A DNA stretch of 64,000 nucleotides from contig NZ_SMCR01000004.1 in NCBI RefSeq assembly GCF_004343195.1, positions 62,001 through 126,000 of the forward strand. Reading direction: 5' to 3'. Position 1 is the first letter of the stretch, and each line of letters opens with the position of its first letter. Shown piece by piece: positions 16,046-26,077 of the stretch. Source of the stretch: Biostraticola tofi (GTDB lineage: Bacteria; Pseudomonadota; Gammaproteobacteria; Enterobacterales; Enterobacteriaceae). A program made the position numbers and the translations under genes. A model generated the notes under the pieces. The model did no database searches and was not told the origin of the DNA. It was given only the letters and a program-made list of their open reading frames with translations.

Positions 16046-17233
16046 TCAGGATGCCTGATAAGAGGTTTCACCGTATTTATCCCTATATTCCTTGGGCGTG
16101 AACTCAAACCCTTTCTTGAATACTGAGTAAAAATACTGCAGCGAAGGGTAACCACACATCTGCGACACTTCGTTGATGGTTAATGAGGTAGAAATCAGCA
16201 GATTGCGGGCACTGTCCAGCTTCTCTTCATGGATAGCATTGTGGATGGTTTTCCCGGTCTCATCCTTGAAGCGTTTTTCCAGATTGGAACGGGACATGCC
16301 GACCACATCGAGCACCTGTTCCACCTTGATGCCTTTGCAGGCGTGATAGCGAATATAGTGCATCGCCTGGATGACCGCCGGGTCACGCAGTGAACGGAAA
16401 TCGGTTGAACGCCGTGCTACCACCTTCAGCGGCGGCAGCAGAATACGCTGGGGCGGTAATGGCGACTGATTAAGCAACTGGTGCAGCAGCTTGGCGGCCT
16501 GGTAGCCCATTTGCCGGGTACCCTGGGCCACCGACGACAGCGGGACGCGGGACAGGCAGCGGGCCAGTTCCTCATTATCGATGCCGATAACGCAGAGCTT
16601 TTCGGGCACCGCGATATTCAGATGCTCACAGACCTGCAGCAGATGGCGCGCCCGGGCGTCGGTAACGGCAATGATCCCGGTATGTGGCGGCAGAGACTGG
16701 AGCCAGTCGGCCAGCCGGTTTTGGGCGTGCTGCCAATTATCCAGCGCCGTTTCCACGCCCTGATAGACAATCGGCTGATGATATTCCTGGGCAGTGAGCT
16801 TGCGAAAGGCGGTTTCGCGTTCCTGGGACCAGCGCTTGCCGCTGCTGGCAGGCAGGCCATAGAACGCAAAGCGGTTCAGGCCCTTCTCCTTCAGGTGCAT
16901 AAAGGCGCTCTCCACCAGCGCATGGTTATCGGTGGCGATATAGTGAACGGCAGGATAATCTTCCGCCCGCTGGTACGAGCCTCCGACACCGATAATCGGC
17001 ACCGAAACGTCGCTGAGCAGGTTCTCCACCTCTTTATCATCGAAATCAGCGATCACGCCATCGCCTAACCACTCTTTGATGCGGCTGATGCGATAACGGA
17101 AATCTTCCTCGATAAAAATGTCCCAATCACACTGCGATGCTTGCAGATATTCGCCCACACCTTCGACAACCTGGCGGTCATACACTTTGTTGGCATTAAA
17201 TAACAAAGTAATACGATAACGCTTTTCAAACAT
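16046..17233 (-). CDS. xylR: Xylose operon transcriptional activator XylR
   Basis: A 395-residue protein (E. coli XylR 392). The N-terminal two thirds is a LacI/periplasmic-binding-like xylose sensor (starts YRITLLFNANKVYDRQV), the last about 100 residues are an AraC-type double helix-turn-helix (ALDxVGMSRSNLEKRF-like block and MCGYPSLQYFYSVFKKGF). With D-xylose it activates xylAB and xylFGH from the divergent region at 20241-20686. It lies 156 bp behind xylB with its own promoter in that gap, and has a clear terminator. Intact, same order as in enterics. Confidence 0.95.
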   Translation of the reverse strand: MFEKRYRITLLFNANKVYDRQVVEGVGEYLQASQCDWDIFIEEDFRYRISRIKEWLGDGVIADFDDKEVENLLSDVSVPIIGVGGSYQRAEDYPAVHYIATDNHALVESAFMHLKEKGLNRFAFYGLPASSGKRWSQERETAFRKLTAQEYHQPIVYQGVETALDNWQHAQNRLADWLQSLPPHTGIIAVTDARARHLLQVCEHLNIAVPEKLCVIGIDNEELARCLSRVPLSSVAQGTRQMGYQAAKLLHQLLNQSPLPPQRILLPPLKVVARRSTDFRSLRDPAVIQAMHYIRYHACKGIKVEQVLDVVGMSRSNLEKRFKDETGKTIHNAIHEEKLDSARNLLISTSLTINEVSQMCGYPSLQYFYSVFKKGFEFTPKEYRDKYGETSYQAS

Positions 17234-17350
17234 ATGGGTACTCTCGCCTCAATCGACCGTGAATCAGGATATACCGTTGATCCTTGACAAAAAATCGACG
17301 TAGTGTGCGCCAGTTAACAAAATGGGTACAAATTCCGGCGCACGGGTATC

Positions 17351-17388
17351 AGAGCGCCGCCAGCGCTCTAGCCGCCTGGGTCGGCGGC
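17351..17388 (-). terminator. Double hairpin after xylB
   Basis: Two adjacent stems just past the xylB stop: AGAGCGC/GCGCTCT (17351-17369) and GCCGCC/GGCGGC (17371-17388). No T-run; likely a processing or 3'-stabilising structure rather than a full terminator. Confidence 0.4.
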
Positions 17389-17389
17389 G

Positions 17390-18853
17390 TTATTGACCGA
17401 GCGGAAACCCGGCGGCAATCTGCTGATAAAAGGCGCTGAACAGCTGCCGGCGTTGCTGGTAAGCCTGATGGCGACCCGCATCCGGCACGTAGCTGGCCTC
17501 CAGCGGCAAGGCAGGCAGCAGATCTGCCCAGTCGCTGCCCGGATGGCAACTCAGCTGCGCCAGCCGGGCGGCGCCCAGCGCCGGACCCACATCGCCGCCG
17601 GTGCGGTAGGCAAGCTGCTGGCCGCTGACATCGGCCAGCAACTGCCGCCAATATTGGCTGCGTGCGCCACCGCCAATCAGTGTGATACTGTCTGGCCGCA
17701 GGCCGGTTTCATGCAGCACATCCATGCCGTCGGCCAGGCCGAAGCTGACGCCTTCGACTACCGCACGCGCCAGTTCGGCCGGTCCGTGATCGTGGGTCAA
17801 TCCCCAGAAGGCCCCGGTGGCGTTGGGATTATTATGCGGCGTCCGTTCGCCGGAAAGATAGGGCAGGAACACCAGCGGCGCGCCGTCTTCCCGGCAGCGG
17901 GACGCGGCGTCAAGCAGGGCCGGTACGGTGCCCAGGCCGGTTAACCGTGCAGCCCAGTCCAGGCAGGACGCGGCACTGAGCATCACCGACATCAGGTGCC
18001 AGGTGTTCGGCAGGGCGTGACAAAAGCTGTGCACCGCCTTTTCCGGATTACTGAGAAAGCCATCACTGACGGCAAAATAAACCCCCGAGGTGCCCAGCGA
18101 CAGCATTGCCTGGCCCTGGCGATAAACCCCGACCCCGATTGCGCCGGCGGCATTATCGCCGCCGCCGGCAATCACCGGCACCGAGGCCATGCCCCAGCGG
18201 CTGGCCAGATCCGGCAGCAGTTGCCCGGTCACCTGGCTGCCTTCATACAGGCGCGGCATCTGTTGCCGGGATAACCCGCAGGCGGCCAGCAGTTCATCAT
18301 TCCAGTCGCGCCGGCCGACATCCAGCCACATCGTCCCCGCCGCATCGGACATATCGCTGGCGAATTCACCGGTCATCAGCAGGCGCAGGTAATCTTTCGG
18401 CAGCAGCACTTTATCAATCCGGGCGAAAATGTCCGGCTCATGTTCGGCGACCCAGCGTAATTTTGGTGCGGTAAAACCGGGCATCATCAGATTGCCGGTA
18501 ATCTGCCGTGCAGCGGGAACCTGTTGCTCCAGCGCCTGGCACTGGGCAAAACTGCGTCCATCGTTCCAGAGAATCGCCGGCCGCAGCACCTGCTGTTGAC
18601 GGTCAAGCAGCGTTGCGCCGTGCATCTGGCCGGTCAGGCCTAGGGCGCGCACCTGGCGCAGGTCGTGTTCAGCGCCGAGGGCCTGCATCGCCCGGTCGGT
18701 AGCCTGCCACCACTGCTGGGGATGTTGTTCTGACCAGAGGGAATGAGGCCGGGAAATGGACAGTTTTTCGGTATGACTGCCCAGGATCTGCTGTTGTTCA
18801 TTGAGCAGAATGGCTTTGACGCCAGACGTGCCCAGGTCGATACCGATGTACAT
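17390..18853 (-). CDS. xylB: Xylulokinase
   Basis: A 487-residue FGGY-family kinase (E. coli XylB 484) that phosphorylates D-xylulose with ATP, feeding the pentose phosphate pathway. MYIGIDLGTSGVKAIL is the N-terminal ATP/phosphate loop; GQMHGATLLD and GGGDNAAGAIGVG carry the sugar-binding and catalytic-Asp motifs. Downstream of xylA by 67 bp, with a long hairpin between them that may set unequal expression. Complete. Confidence 0.95.
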   Translation of the reverse strand: MYIGIDLGTSGVKAILLNEQQQILGSHTEKLSISRPHSLWSEQHPQQWWQATDRAMQALGAEHDLRQVRALGLTGQMHGATLLDRQQQVLRPAILWNDGRSFAQCQALEQQVPAARQITGNLMMPGFTAPKLRWVAEHEPDIFARIDKVLLPKDYLRLLMTGEFASDMSDAAGTMWLDVGRRDWNDELLAACGLSRQQMPRLYEGSQVTGQLLPDLASRWGMASVPVIAGGGDNAAGAIGVGVYRQGQAMLSLGTSGVYFAVSDGFLSNPEKAVHSFCHALPNTWHLMSVMLSAASCLDWAARLTGLGTVPALLDAASRCREDGAPLVFLPYLSGERTPHNNPNATGAFWGLTHDHGPAELARAVVEGVSFGLADGMDVLHETGLRPDSITLIGGGARSQYWRQLLADVSGQQLAYRTGGDVGPALGAARLAQLSCHPGSDWADLLPALPLEASYVPDAGRHQAYQQRRQLFSAFYQQIAAGFPLGQ

Positions 18854-18877
18854 ATCGTGCCCCAGGGTGTGAGTAAG

Positions 18878-18910
18878 AGCCGCCCGGCCGGGAAAAAAGA
18901 CCGGGCGGCT
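18878..18910 (-). promoter_or_regulatory. Intercistronic hairpin between xylA and xylB
   Basis: Perfect 10-bp inverted repeat AGCCGCCCGG / CCGGGCGGCT with a 13-nt loop that contains a run of T on the minus strand. Located in the 67-bp xylA-xylB gap; expected to protect the xylA message or slow transcription into xylB. Confidence 0.6.
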
Positions 18911-18920
18911 GACAATGCCC

Positions 18921-20240
18921 TTAACCGAACAGGGCCTGATTAACCAGGTTTTCCAGCAGTTCTTGCTGGCCGCTGCGGTGAGTCGGCGCCAGGGAATGGT
19001 GTTCGGTATACTGCGCCAGTTCGCTCAGCGACAGGTTGCCCTGCAGAATACGTTGGCCCAGCTCACCATTCCAGCCGGCATAACGATCCTTGACCGCCTG
19101 CTCCAGACGGCCGTCTTCAATCATTTTGGCGGCGATTTTCAGGCTGAGCGCCAGGGTATCCATACCACCGATATGGCCGTGGAACAGATCGTAGCGGTCG
19201 GTGCTCTGGCGACGTACTTTGGCATCAAAATTCAGCCCGCCGGTGGTGAAACCGCCGGCTTTCAGTACCTCCAGCATCACCAGCGCATTCTCTTCCACGC
19301 TGTTCGGGAATTGATCGGTATCCCAGCCCAGCTGCGGGTCGCCCCGGTTGGCATCAATCGATCCCAGCACACCCAGCGCAATGGCGGTAGCGATTTCATG
19401 ATGGAATGAATGACCGGCCAGGGTCGCGTGGTTGGCTTCCACATTGACGCGGATTTCTTTTTCCAGCCCGAACTGTTTCAGGAAGCCATACACCGTAGCG
19501 ACATCATAGTCGTACTGGTGCTTGGTCGGTTCCTGAGGCTTGGGTTCAATCAGCAGCGTGCCCTGGAAACCTATTTTATGCTTATGCTCGACCACCAGCT
19601 GCATAAACCGGCCGATTTGCTCGCGTTCCTGGCGCAAGTCGGTATTAAGCAACGTTTCATAGCCTTCGCGGCCACCCCATAAGACATAGTTTTCACCGCC
19701 CAGTTTCTCGGTCGCGGCCATGGCGCTGAATACCTGGGTCGCCGCCCAGGCGAACACTTCCGGGTCTGGATTGGTCGCCGCCCCGGCACCGTAGCGCGGG
19801 TGGGAGAAGCAGTTAGCCGTGCCCCACAGCAGCTTTACCCCGGTCTGCTGCTGTTTTTGCGCCAAAACGTCGGTCATGGCGGCAAAGTTGTTGCGGTATT
19901 CTTTAATGGAATTGCCCTGAGGCGACACATCCACGTCGTGGAAGCAGTAATAGGGGACATCCAGCTTGCTGAAAAACTCGAAGGCCACATCCGCTTTCAG
20001 CCGCGCCTGGGCCAATGCATCGCCGCTATGCTGCCACGGCCGGTCGAAGGCATCGGTGCCAAACATATCGGTACCGCCCCAGCAGAAAGTGTGCCAGTAA
20101 CAGGCGGCAAAGCGCAGATGATCTTCCATGCGCTTGCCCAGAATGATTTCATCCGGATTGTAGTGACGAAAAGCCAGTGGATTGCGGCTTTGCAGGCCTT
20201 CAAAACGAATTTTCTCGATTTTATCAAAATACGGCGACAT
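18921..20240 (-). CDS. xylA: D-xylose isomerase
   Basis: A 439-residue TIM-barrel isomerase (E. coli 440) converting D-xylose to D-xylulose with two divalent metals. Catalytic H101 and D104 are visible in [19 protein letters not shown] contains metal ligands and [11 protein letters not shown] is the conserved C-terminal part of the active site. AAGGAG lies 9 bp before the ATG. First gene of the xylAB unit, divergent from xylF. Confidence 0.97.
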   Translation of the reverse strand: MSPYFDKIEKIRFEGLQSRNPLAFRHYNPDEIILGKRMEDHLRFAACYWHTFCWGGTDMFGTDAFDRPWQHSGDALAQARLKADVAFEFFSKLDVPYYCFHDVDVSPQGNSIKEYRNNFAAMTDVLAQKQQQTGVKLLWGTANCFSHPRYGAGAATNPDPEVFAWAATQVFSAMAATEKLGGENYVLWGGREGYETLLNTDLRQEREQIGRFMQLVVEHKHKIGFQGTLLIEPKPQEPTKHQYDYDVATVYGFLKQFGLEKEIRVNVEANHATLAGHSFHHEIATAIALGVLGSIDANRGDPQLGWDTDQFPNSVEENALVMLEVLKAGGFTTGGLNFDAKVRRQSTDRYDLFHGHIGGMDTLALSLKIAAKMIEDGRLEQAVKDRYAGWNGELGQRILQGNLSLSELAQYTEHHSLAPTHRSGQQELLENLVNQALFG

Positions 20241-20686
20241 AGGGCTGGCTCCTTGTAAACCATACAGTCCGGACTAAAGCGGACAGGATCCGGCGCACTC
20301 ATCGGTGAATCATTAATGCGCTGGATAATTAACGTAATGCGATTCTGGTAACATCTCCATTGTCGATCAATTACGTTATTTCACATTGTGATTCATGAAA
20401 TTATTAATTGTGGGCGCGATCACATGGCAGCAGCGGATTAGCGTTGGCAAACGGTGGCGACAAAATAAGGCATAGCTCACAGAACCTGCATTTCAGTTAA
20501 ATATCGTAATCGCATTGTGAAAATTTGCAATTGCTGCAATTTATTTTCGCCCTCAATACTACGGAGGCAAAATACAGACAGCCATAACCCTACACCTTCC
20601 TTATTAGATAAATGTTGAATCATAATCCTGTTAGTACATATCCGGTGGCTGAAATACCGGTGCTATAAGTCACTTAAGGAATTAAC
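20241..20686. promoter_or_regulatory. xylA/xylF divergent control region
   Basis: 446 bp holding both xyl promoters. A CRP-type site is at 20409-20424. The nonamer AATGCGATT (20336-20344, toward xylA) recurs inverted as AATCGCATT (20508-20516, toward xylF), nearly symmetric around the CRP site; these are candidates for parts of the two XylR operators, to be tested. Confidence 0.6.
20409..20424. promoter_or_regulatory. CRP-binding site of the xyl operons
   Basis: TGTGG-GCGCGA-TCACA matches the CRP consensus TGTGA-N6-TCACA at nine of ten positions and lies centrally between xylA and xylF, as in E. coli. Confidence 0.75.
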
Positions 20687-21682
20687 ATGAAACTGAAAAC
20701 CTTCTTACTTTCTGTTTGTGCAACGCTTGTGCTGGTAAGCCATCCCGGAATGTCCAAGCAAGTCAAAATCGGCATGGCGGTTGACGATTTGCGCCTTGAA
20801 CGCTGGCAAAAAGACCGCGATATTTTCGTCGCCAAAGCCCAATCGCTGGGTGCCGACGTTTTTGTCCAGTCGGCTAACGGTAATGAAGAAACGCAGATGT
20901 CACAGGTTGAAAATATGATCAACCGCGGCGTCGATGTACTGGTCATTATTCCCTATAACGGGCAAGTATTAAGTAATGTTATTGCTGAGGCCAAGCGGGA
21001 AGGTATCAAGGTATTGGCTTATGATCGGATGATCAATAATGCCGATGTGGATTTTTATATCTCCTTTGATAATGAAAAAGTCGGTGAGCTGCAGGCGCAG
21101 AGCATCGTCAGCCGGGTTCCCCAAGGTAACTATTTTCTGATGGGCGGTTCGCCGGTTGATAACAACGCCAAACTGTTCCGCGCCGGACAGATGAATGTGC
21201 TTAAACCCCTTATCGACAGCGGCAAAATTAAAGTCGTGGGCGACCAATGGGCCGATGGCTGGTTACCTGAAAATGCGTTGAAAATCATGGAAAATGCGTT
21301 GACTGCCAACAGCAACAACATTGATGCGGTGGTGGCCTCCAACGATGCCACCGCCGGCGGCGCCATTCAGGCGTTGGCGGCCCAGGGATTGGCGGGTAAA
21401 GTCGCCATCTCCGGCCAGGATGCCGACCTGGCCGCGATCAAACGCATTGAACAGGGTACCCAGACCATGACGGTCTATAAGCCTATCAAGCAGTTGGCGA
21501 CCCAGGCAGCCGAGATCGCGGTTGAGCTGGGCAATGGCAAACAGCCTGCGTCCAATGCCAAGCTGAATAACGGCCTGAAGGATATCCCCGCCTATCTGCT
21601 TACGCCGGTTTCGGTGGATAAAAGCAATATCGACAGCACGGTGATTGCCGACGGTTTCCATAGCAAAGCGGACCTCAAATAG
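20687..21682 (+). CDS. xylF: D-xylose ABC transporter, periplasmic binding protein
   Basis: A 331-residue periplasmic sugar-binding protein (E. coli XylF 330) of the ribose-binding fold. A signal peptide spans about residues 1-23 (hydrophobic core LLSVCATLVLVS). KIGMAVDDLRLERWQKD and the late GQDADLAAI are the hallmark sugar-contact segments. AAGGA precedes the ATG. First gene of xylFGH, expected to be induced by XylR with xylose and by CRP. Confidence 0.95.
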   Translation: MKLKTFLLSVCATLVLVSHPGMSKQVKIGMAVDDLRLERWQKDRDIFVAKAQSLGADVFVQSANGNEETQMSQVENMINRGVDVLVIIPYNGQVLSNVIAEAKREGIKVLAYDRMINNADVDFYISFDNEKVGELQAQSIVSRVPQGNYFLMGGSPVDNNAKLFRAGQMNVLKPLIDSGKIKVVGDQWADGWLPENALKIMENALTANSNNIDAVVASNDATAGGAIQALAAQGLAGKVAISGQDADLAAIKRIEQGTQTMTVYKPIKQLATQAAEIAVELGNGKQPASNAKLNNGLKDIPAYLLTPVSVDKSNIDSTVIADGFHSKADLK

Positions 21683-21758
21683 GCTGCGCCGACTGAATAA
21701 AGCCGATTGATGAGCAGTGCCGGGTTGCGTGACCGCAGCCCGGCAACGGAGGTTTGGC

Positions 21759-23303
21759 ATGGCGTCCATATTGCTTGAAATGAAACACATCACCAAACAG
21801 TTCGGCCAGGTAAAGGCGGTAGACAATGTGTCTATTGCCATCGCTGCCGGTCAGGTGCTGTCATTGTGCGGCGAAAACGGCTCGGGCAAATCCACCCTGA
21901 TGAAAGTGCTGTCCGGCGTCTACCCGTCAGGGACCTTTCAAGGCGAGATCATCTTCGGCGGCGAACCGCTGCTCGCGCAAGGTATCAGGGATACCGAACA
22001 GAAAGGCATCGCCATCATCCATCAGGAATTGGCGCTGGTTAAACAGATGACGGTGCTTGAGAATATTTTCCTCGGCGCTGAATGGGGTCAATACGGTGTT
22101 ATGGATGATGACAATATGTACCTGCGCTGCCAGCGCATGCTGGCGCAGGTTAAACTGGATATCAGTCCCGACACGGTGGTCGGTGAACTGGGCCTCGGCC
22201 AGCAGCAACTGGTTGAAATCGCCAAAGCGCTTAATAAACAGGTTCGGCTGCTGATCCTTGATGAGCCGACGGCGTCGCTCACCGAAAGCGAAACCGCCAT
22301 TCTACTGGATATCGTCGATGATTTGCGTAACCACGATATCGCCTGCATCTATATCTCCCACAAACTGAACGAAGTGATGGCGATCTCCGATGTTATCAGC
22401 GTCATCCGCGATGGTCGGCATATCGGCACCCGTAATGCCGCCGATCTCAGCGAAGAAGCGCTGATTACCATGATGGTCGGACGCGAGCTGACCGAACTCT
22501 ATCCTCATCAGCCTCACACCCTGGGCGAAGAAATCCTTCGGGTGGAGGGACTGACGGCCTGGCATCCCGTCAACCAGCATATCAAGCGGGTCAATAACGC
22601 CAGTTTCTCCCTGCACAAGGGCGAGATTCTCGGGGTGGCCGGGCTGGTCGGCTCCGGGCGCACCGAAATGGTCCAGTGTCTGTTCGGCAGTTACCACGGC
22701 CGCTGGGAAGGCAACATCACCCTCAAGGGCCGACCGGTCCGCTTTGAACACTGCCGGCAGGCGATGGCCGAGGGGATTGCCATGGTGCCGGAAGATCGTA
22801 AAAAAGACGGTATCGTACCGGTGATGGCGGTCGGATCCAATATTACCCTGGCTGCGCTTGGCCAGTTCAGCGGGGCGTTGAGCATACTGGATGAAGCCGC
22901 CGAACAGGCGGCCATCCGCGATGCCATCCTGCGGCTGAGGGTGAAAACCTCGTCTCCCGAGCTGGCCATCGGCCGTCTCAGCGGCGGCAACCAGCAAAAG
23001 GCGATCCTGGCCAGATGCCTGTTGCTTAACCCGGACATTCTGATCCTGGATGAACCGACCCGCGGCATTGATATCGGCGCCAAGCAGGAAATCTATCTGT
23101 TGATTAATCAATTGGTGCAGCAGGGTATCGCGGTGATCGTGGTGTCCTCTGAACTGCCCGAGGTGCTGGGCATCAGCGACCGGGTGTTGGCGATGCATCA
23201 GGGGGCTATCAAAGCCGATCTTATCAATAGCGACCTGACCCAGGAACAGGTCATGGAAGCGGCGCTCAGGAGTGACCACCATGTCGAAAATTCTTCGGTC
23301 TGA
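21759..23303 (+). CDS. xylG: D-xylose ABC transporter, ATP-binding protein
   Basis: A 514-residue double-NBD ATPase (E. coli XylG 513). The first domain has Walker [10 protein letters not shown], signature [11 protein letters not shown] and Walker [11 protein letters not shown]; the second has [10 protein letters not shown], the signature [13 protein letters not shown] and [13 protein letters not shown]. As in other sugar importers the second Walker A is degenerate. ATG 21759 is preceded by ACGGAGG at the right distance; an upstream in-frame start at 21717 gives a non-conserved leader. Couples ATP hydrolysis to xylose import through XylH. Confidence 0.95.
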   Translation: MASILLEMKHITKQFGQVKAVDNVSIAIAAGQVLSLCGENGSGKSTLMKVLSGVYPSGTFQGEIIFGGEPLLAQGIRDTEQKGIAIIHQELALVKQMTVLENIFLGAEWGQYGVMDDDNMYLRCQRMLAQVKLDISPDTVVGELGLGQQQLVEIAKALNKQVRLLILDEPTASLTESETAILLDIVDDLRNHDIACIYISHKLNEVMAISDVISVIRDGRHIGTRNAADLSEEALITMMVGRELTELYPHQPHTLGEEILRVEGLTAWHPVNQHIKRVNNASFSLHKGEILGVAGLVGSGRTEMVQCLFGSYHGRWEGNITLKGRPVRFEHCRQAMAEGIAMVPEDRKKDGIVPVMAVGSNITLAALGQFSGALSILDEAAEQAAIRDAILRLRVKTSSPELAIGRLSGGNQQKAILARCLLLNPDILILDEPTRGIDIGAKQEIYLLINQLVQQGIAVIVVSSELPEVLGISDRVLAMHQGAIKADLINSDLTQEQVMEAALRSDHHVENSSV

Positions 23304-24450
23304 CACCAAAGCCTCCGCCGCCGGCGGCAAGCTTAAAACAATGAATCTGCAGGTGTTTGTCATGCTGGCTGCTATCGTCGCCATCATGCTGTTTTTTACC
23401 CTTACTACTGAGGGGTCCTATCTTAGCGCACGCAATATTTCTAACCTGCTGCGTCAGACCGCCATTACCGGCATCCTGGCGGTCGGCATGGTGTTTGTCA
23501 TTATCAGTGCCGAAATCGATCTTTCCGTCGGCTCGATGATGGGGCTATTGGGCGGCGTGGCGGCGATATTTGATGTCTGGCTAGGCTGGCCGCTGCCGCT
23601 GACCATCGCAGTGACGCTGGCGTTGGGTATGCTGCTCGGGGCCTGGAATGGCTGGTGGGTAGCTTACCGTAAGGTGCCTTCGTTTATTGTGACACTGGCA
23701 GGCATGCTGGCGTTTCGCGGTATTCTTATCGGTCTGACCAACGGCACCACTATATCCCCTACTTCAGCGGCGATGTCGCAGATTGGCCAGAGCTATCTGC
23801 CGGGCGGCGTCGGTTTTGGCATCGGCGTTGTCGGTCTGGCGCTGTTCGTCGGCCTGCAGTGGCGACGCCGTGCCAAACGCCTGCGGCTGGGGCTGGCCGT
23901 GCCGACGCCTGTCGGTAATATCACGCGTCAGGCGATGACCGCCATTCTGGTGCTGGCGGCTATTTACCTGCTTAATGACTATCGCGGGGTGCCGACGCCG
24001 GTACTGATGCTGGTGGCGCTGATGCTGGCGGGACTGTTTATGGCGACGCGCACCGCTTTCGGCCGTCGTATATATGCCATCGGCGGCAATATTGATGCCG
24101 CCCGGCTGTCCGGGGTTAATGTGGAGCGTACCAAGCTGGCGGTTTTTGCCATCAATGGTCTGATGGTCGCCATCGCCGGCCTCATCCTCAGTTCCCGCCT
24201 TGGGGCCGGATCTCCCTCGGCGGGCAATATCGCCGAGCTGGACGCCATTGCGGCTTGCGTTATCGGCGGCACCAGCCTGGCCGGCGGTATCGGCAGCGTG
24301 GCCGGCGCGGTGATGGGGGCATTTATCATGGCCTCGCTGGATAATGGCATGAGCATGCTGGATGTGCCGACCTTCTGGCAGTACATCGTCAAGGGGAGCA
24401 TCCTGCTGCTGGCGGTGTGGATGGATACCGCCACTAAAAAGCGGGTATGA
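23281..24450 (+). CDS. xylH: D-xylose ABC transporter, permease
   Basis: A 389-residue inner-membrane permease (E. coli XylH 393) with about ten helices. [15 protein letters not shown] is the conserved sugar-permease block and [18 protein letters not shown] the EAA-like loop that touches XylG. I use the ATG at 23281 (MSK...), which aligns with the E. coli start and overlaps the end of xylG by 23 bp; another ATG lies 9 bp upstream. Last gene of the operon. Confidence 0.93.
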   Translation: MSKILRSDTKASAAGGKLKTMNLQVFVMLAAIVAIMLFFTLTTEGSYLSARNISNLLRQTAITGILAVGMVFVIISAEIDLSVGSMMGLLGGVAAIFDVWLGWPLPLTIAVTLALGMLLGAWNGWWVAYRKVPSFIVTLAGMLAFRGILIGLTNGTTISPTSAAMSQIGQSYLPGGVGFGIGVVGLALFVGLQWRRRAKRLRLGLAVPTPVGNITRQAMTAILVLAAIYLLNDYRGVPTPVLMLVALMLAGLFMATRTAFGRRIYAIGGNIDAARLSGVNVERTKLAVFAINGLMVAIAGLILSSRLGAGSPSAGNIAELDAIAACVIGGTSLAGGIGSVAGAVMGAFIMASLDNGMSMLDVPTFWQYIVKGSILLLAVWMDTATKKRV

Positions 24451-24723
24451 CCGGCGGGTCCGCGGCCTGTACGGCTCCGGCTGGATGGATGGCTCAGGCT
24501 GGATAAATGCAGGATCTGGAGCGCTATTAATCGGCAAGAATGGCCTTTAAACAGCAGGTTAAGTTGTATCTGTTAATTACTCATTACCTTGACAGTATCA
24601 ATGTCGGCTAAATAAGATCACTAAAAGCAGCGCCGACAGGGGTCATGCCAACCTGCATCTTCGTCAAGGTGACTCCGGCGACCGTGTTTGACCCCAAGGG
24701 TATGGCAGGGAAAACCGGTGGAC

Positions 24724-25977
24724 ATGAATATCTCGAAAATGGTGCGCCGGTTAGCCGGAAAAAAACGCCCGCTGTTGCCGGCGGCATTGCTGGCGGTCGG
24801 CTTTTGCGGCTGGCTGTGTTTTTACCTGCTGTTCAACCGCACCGTTACCCTTCCCCGGTCACAGGCGCAGGTCCATACGGTGGTGCGCGGCCCTTACCTG
24901 GAAACGCTGGTTTCGCGCGCCATCGCCATTCCGCACCAAAGCGTCATCCTGTCCTCGGCCCGGGGAGGGAAGGTCACCGATATTTACACGGCACCGTCGG
25001 CTGAAGTGAAACGGGGCGACGTGATTGTGCGCTTATCCAACTATGACTTCGTGCTGGAGGTGACCTCGCGCATTGCCGCCGCGACCGAACAAATCAATAA
25101 CCTGCATAACATGCGCCTACTGCTGGAACGCGACAGCCGTGATACCCGGCTTGAACTGCAGAAATCCGCCTACAATCTGCTCAGGCTATCCAAGGATGTC
25201 GATCGCAACCGGCATCTTTATGACAACTCCATTATTGAAAAAGTGACCTTTGAAAAGCTGGTGGATGAGTCTGAGCATTGGCGAAAGACCAGCGCCATTT
25301 TGCTGGAACACCACGCCAAACAAAGCAGCATGCTGCCGATACAGATGCGGGAAATCGACGAGTCAGTCAATCAACTGATGCATCTGGTGGACCTTATCAA
25401 GGAGGGCCTGTCACAGTTGGAGATTGTCTCGCCGATCGACGGTGTTATTTCATCGCTGGATATCAAAATGGGCCAGCAAATCAAACCGGGCGAAAAAATA
25501 GCCCTGGTGGACAATCTGAACGACTACTATTTTGAAGCCTATTTCAGTGAGTTTTATCTGGATAATTTTATTCCGCCGGAGCGAGTTACCGCCCGCATCG
25601 GCGAGCGGCAGATTCCCCTGGTGATTCACTCGGTACTGCCGGTGGTGGAGAAGGGAAAGTTCAAAGCGATGCTTAAGCCGGTCAAGGGCGAAAAAATGAC
25701 GCTTAAACGGGGCCAGTCGCTGGATGTGGAAATGTCCATGGCCCTGGGCCGGGATGCGCTGGTGATCCCGACCGCGGCGCTGTTCAGTGTTCAGGGCCGC
25801 AACTATGTCTACCTCTATCAGCGGCAAAGCCAGCAGGCGCTGCGCACGCCGGTCACAATCAAGCGCCGCGGAAGGTTACATTCAGAGGTTGCGGCCGGTC
25901 TGCGGGCCGGCCAGCAGGTGATGACCTTCAGCGGCAATGACGATCTGTCCAACGCGCCGATTATTCGCCTGCGTTAG
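24724..25977 (+). CDS. HlyD-family periplasmic adaptor, no partner transporter nearby
   Basis: A 417-residue membrane-fusion protein with one N-terminal anchor (about residues 16-38), split lipoyl domains (SARGGKVTDIY... and IVSPIDGVISSLDIKMG), a long coiled-coil hairpin between them (about residues 105-210), and a C-terminal barrel. Best fit is an adaptor for a MacB-like ABC exporter or RND pump. A TTG at 24688 would extend it, but ATG 24724 is the more plausible start. Neither a pump gene upstream nor downstream is present, which is unusual. A 55-bp tandem duplication begins at its last codons. Confidence 0.72.
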   Translation: MNISKMVRRLAGKKRPLLPAALLAVGFCGWLCFYLLFNRTVTLPRSQAQVHTVVRGPYLETLVSRAIAIPHQSVILSSARGGKVTDIYTAPSAEVKRGDVIVRLSNYDFVLEVTSRIAAATEQINNLHNMRLLLERDSRDTRLELQKSAYNLLRLSKDVDRNRHLYDNSIIEKVTFEKLVDESEHWRKTSAILLEHHAKQSSMLPIQMREIDESVNQLMHLVDLIKEGLSQLEIVSPIDGVISSLDIKMGQQIKPGEKIALVDNLNDYYFEAYFSEFYLDNFIPPERVTARIGERQIPLVIHSVLPVVEKGKFKAMLKPVKGEKMTLKRGQSLDVEMSMALGRDALVIPTAALFSVQGRNYVYLYQRQSQQALRTPVTIKRRGRLHSEVAAGLRAGQQVMTFSGNDDLSNAPIIRLR

Positions 25978-26077
25978 CCAGAACGGCCGCTGCAGCTGTG
26001 CCGACCGCCGCTCAGCAATACACCTGCGTTAGCCAGACCGGCCGCTGCAGCTGTGCCGACCGTCGCTCAGCAATACA
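25968..26077. repeat. 55-bp tandem duplication at convergent gene ends
   Basis: Two copies, 25968-26022 and 26023-26077, differing at only two positions. Copy 1 starts in the last codons of the HlyD adaptor gene, including its stop (CCTGCGTTAG). Copy 2 ends in the last codons of the minus-strand dmsD gene. Unequal exchange or slippage of the original short convergent gap is the simplest cause. Confidence 0.9.

Noticed and set aside
24645..25004. Plus-strand open frame over the start of the HlyD adaptor
   Set aside because: Proline/glycine/arginine-rich shadow of the real frame.
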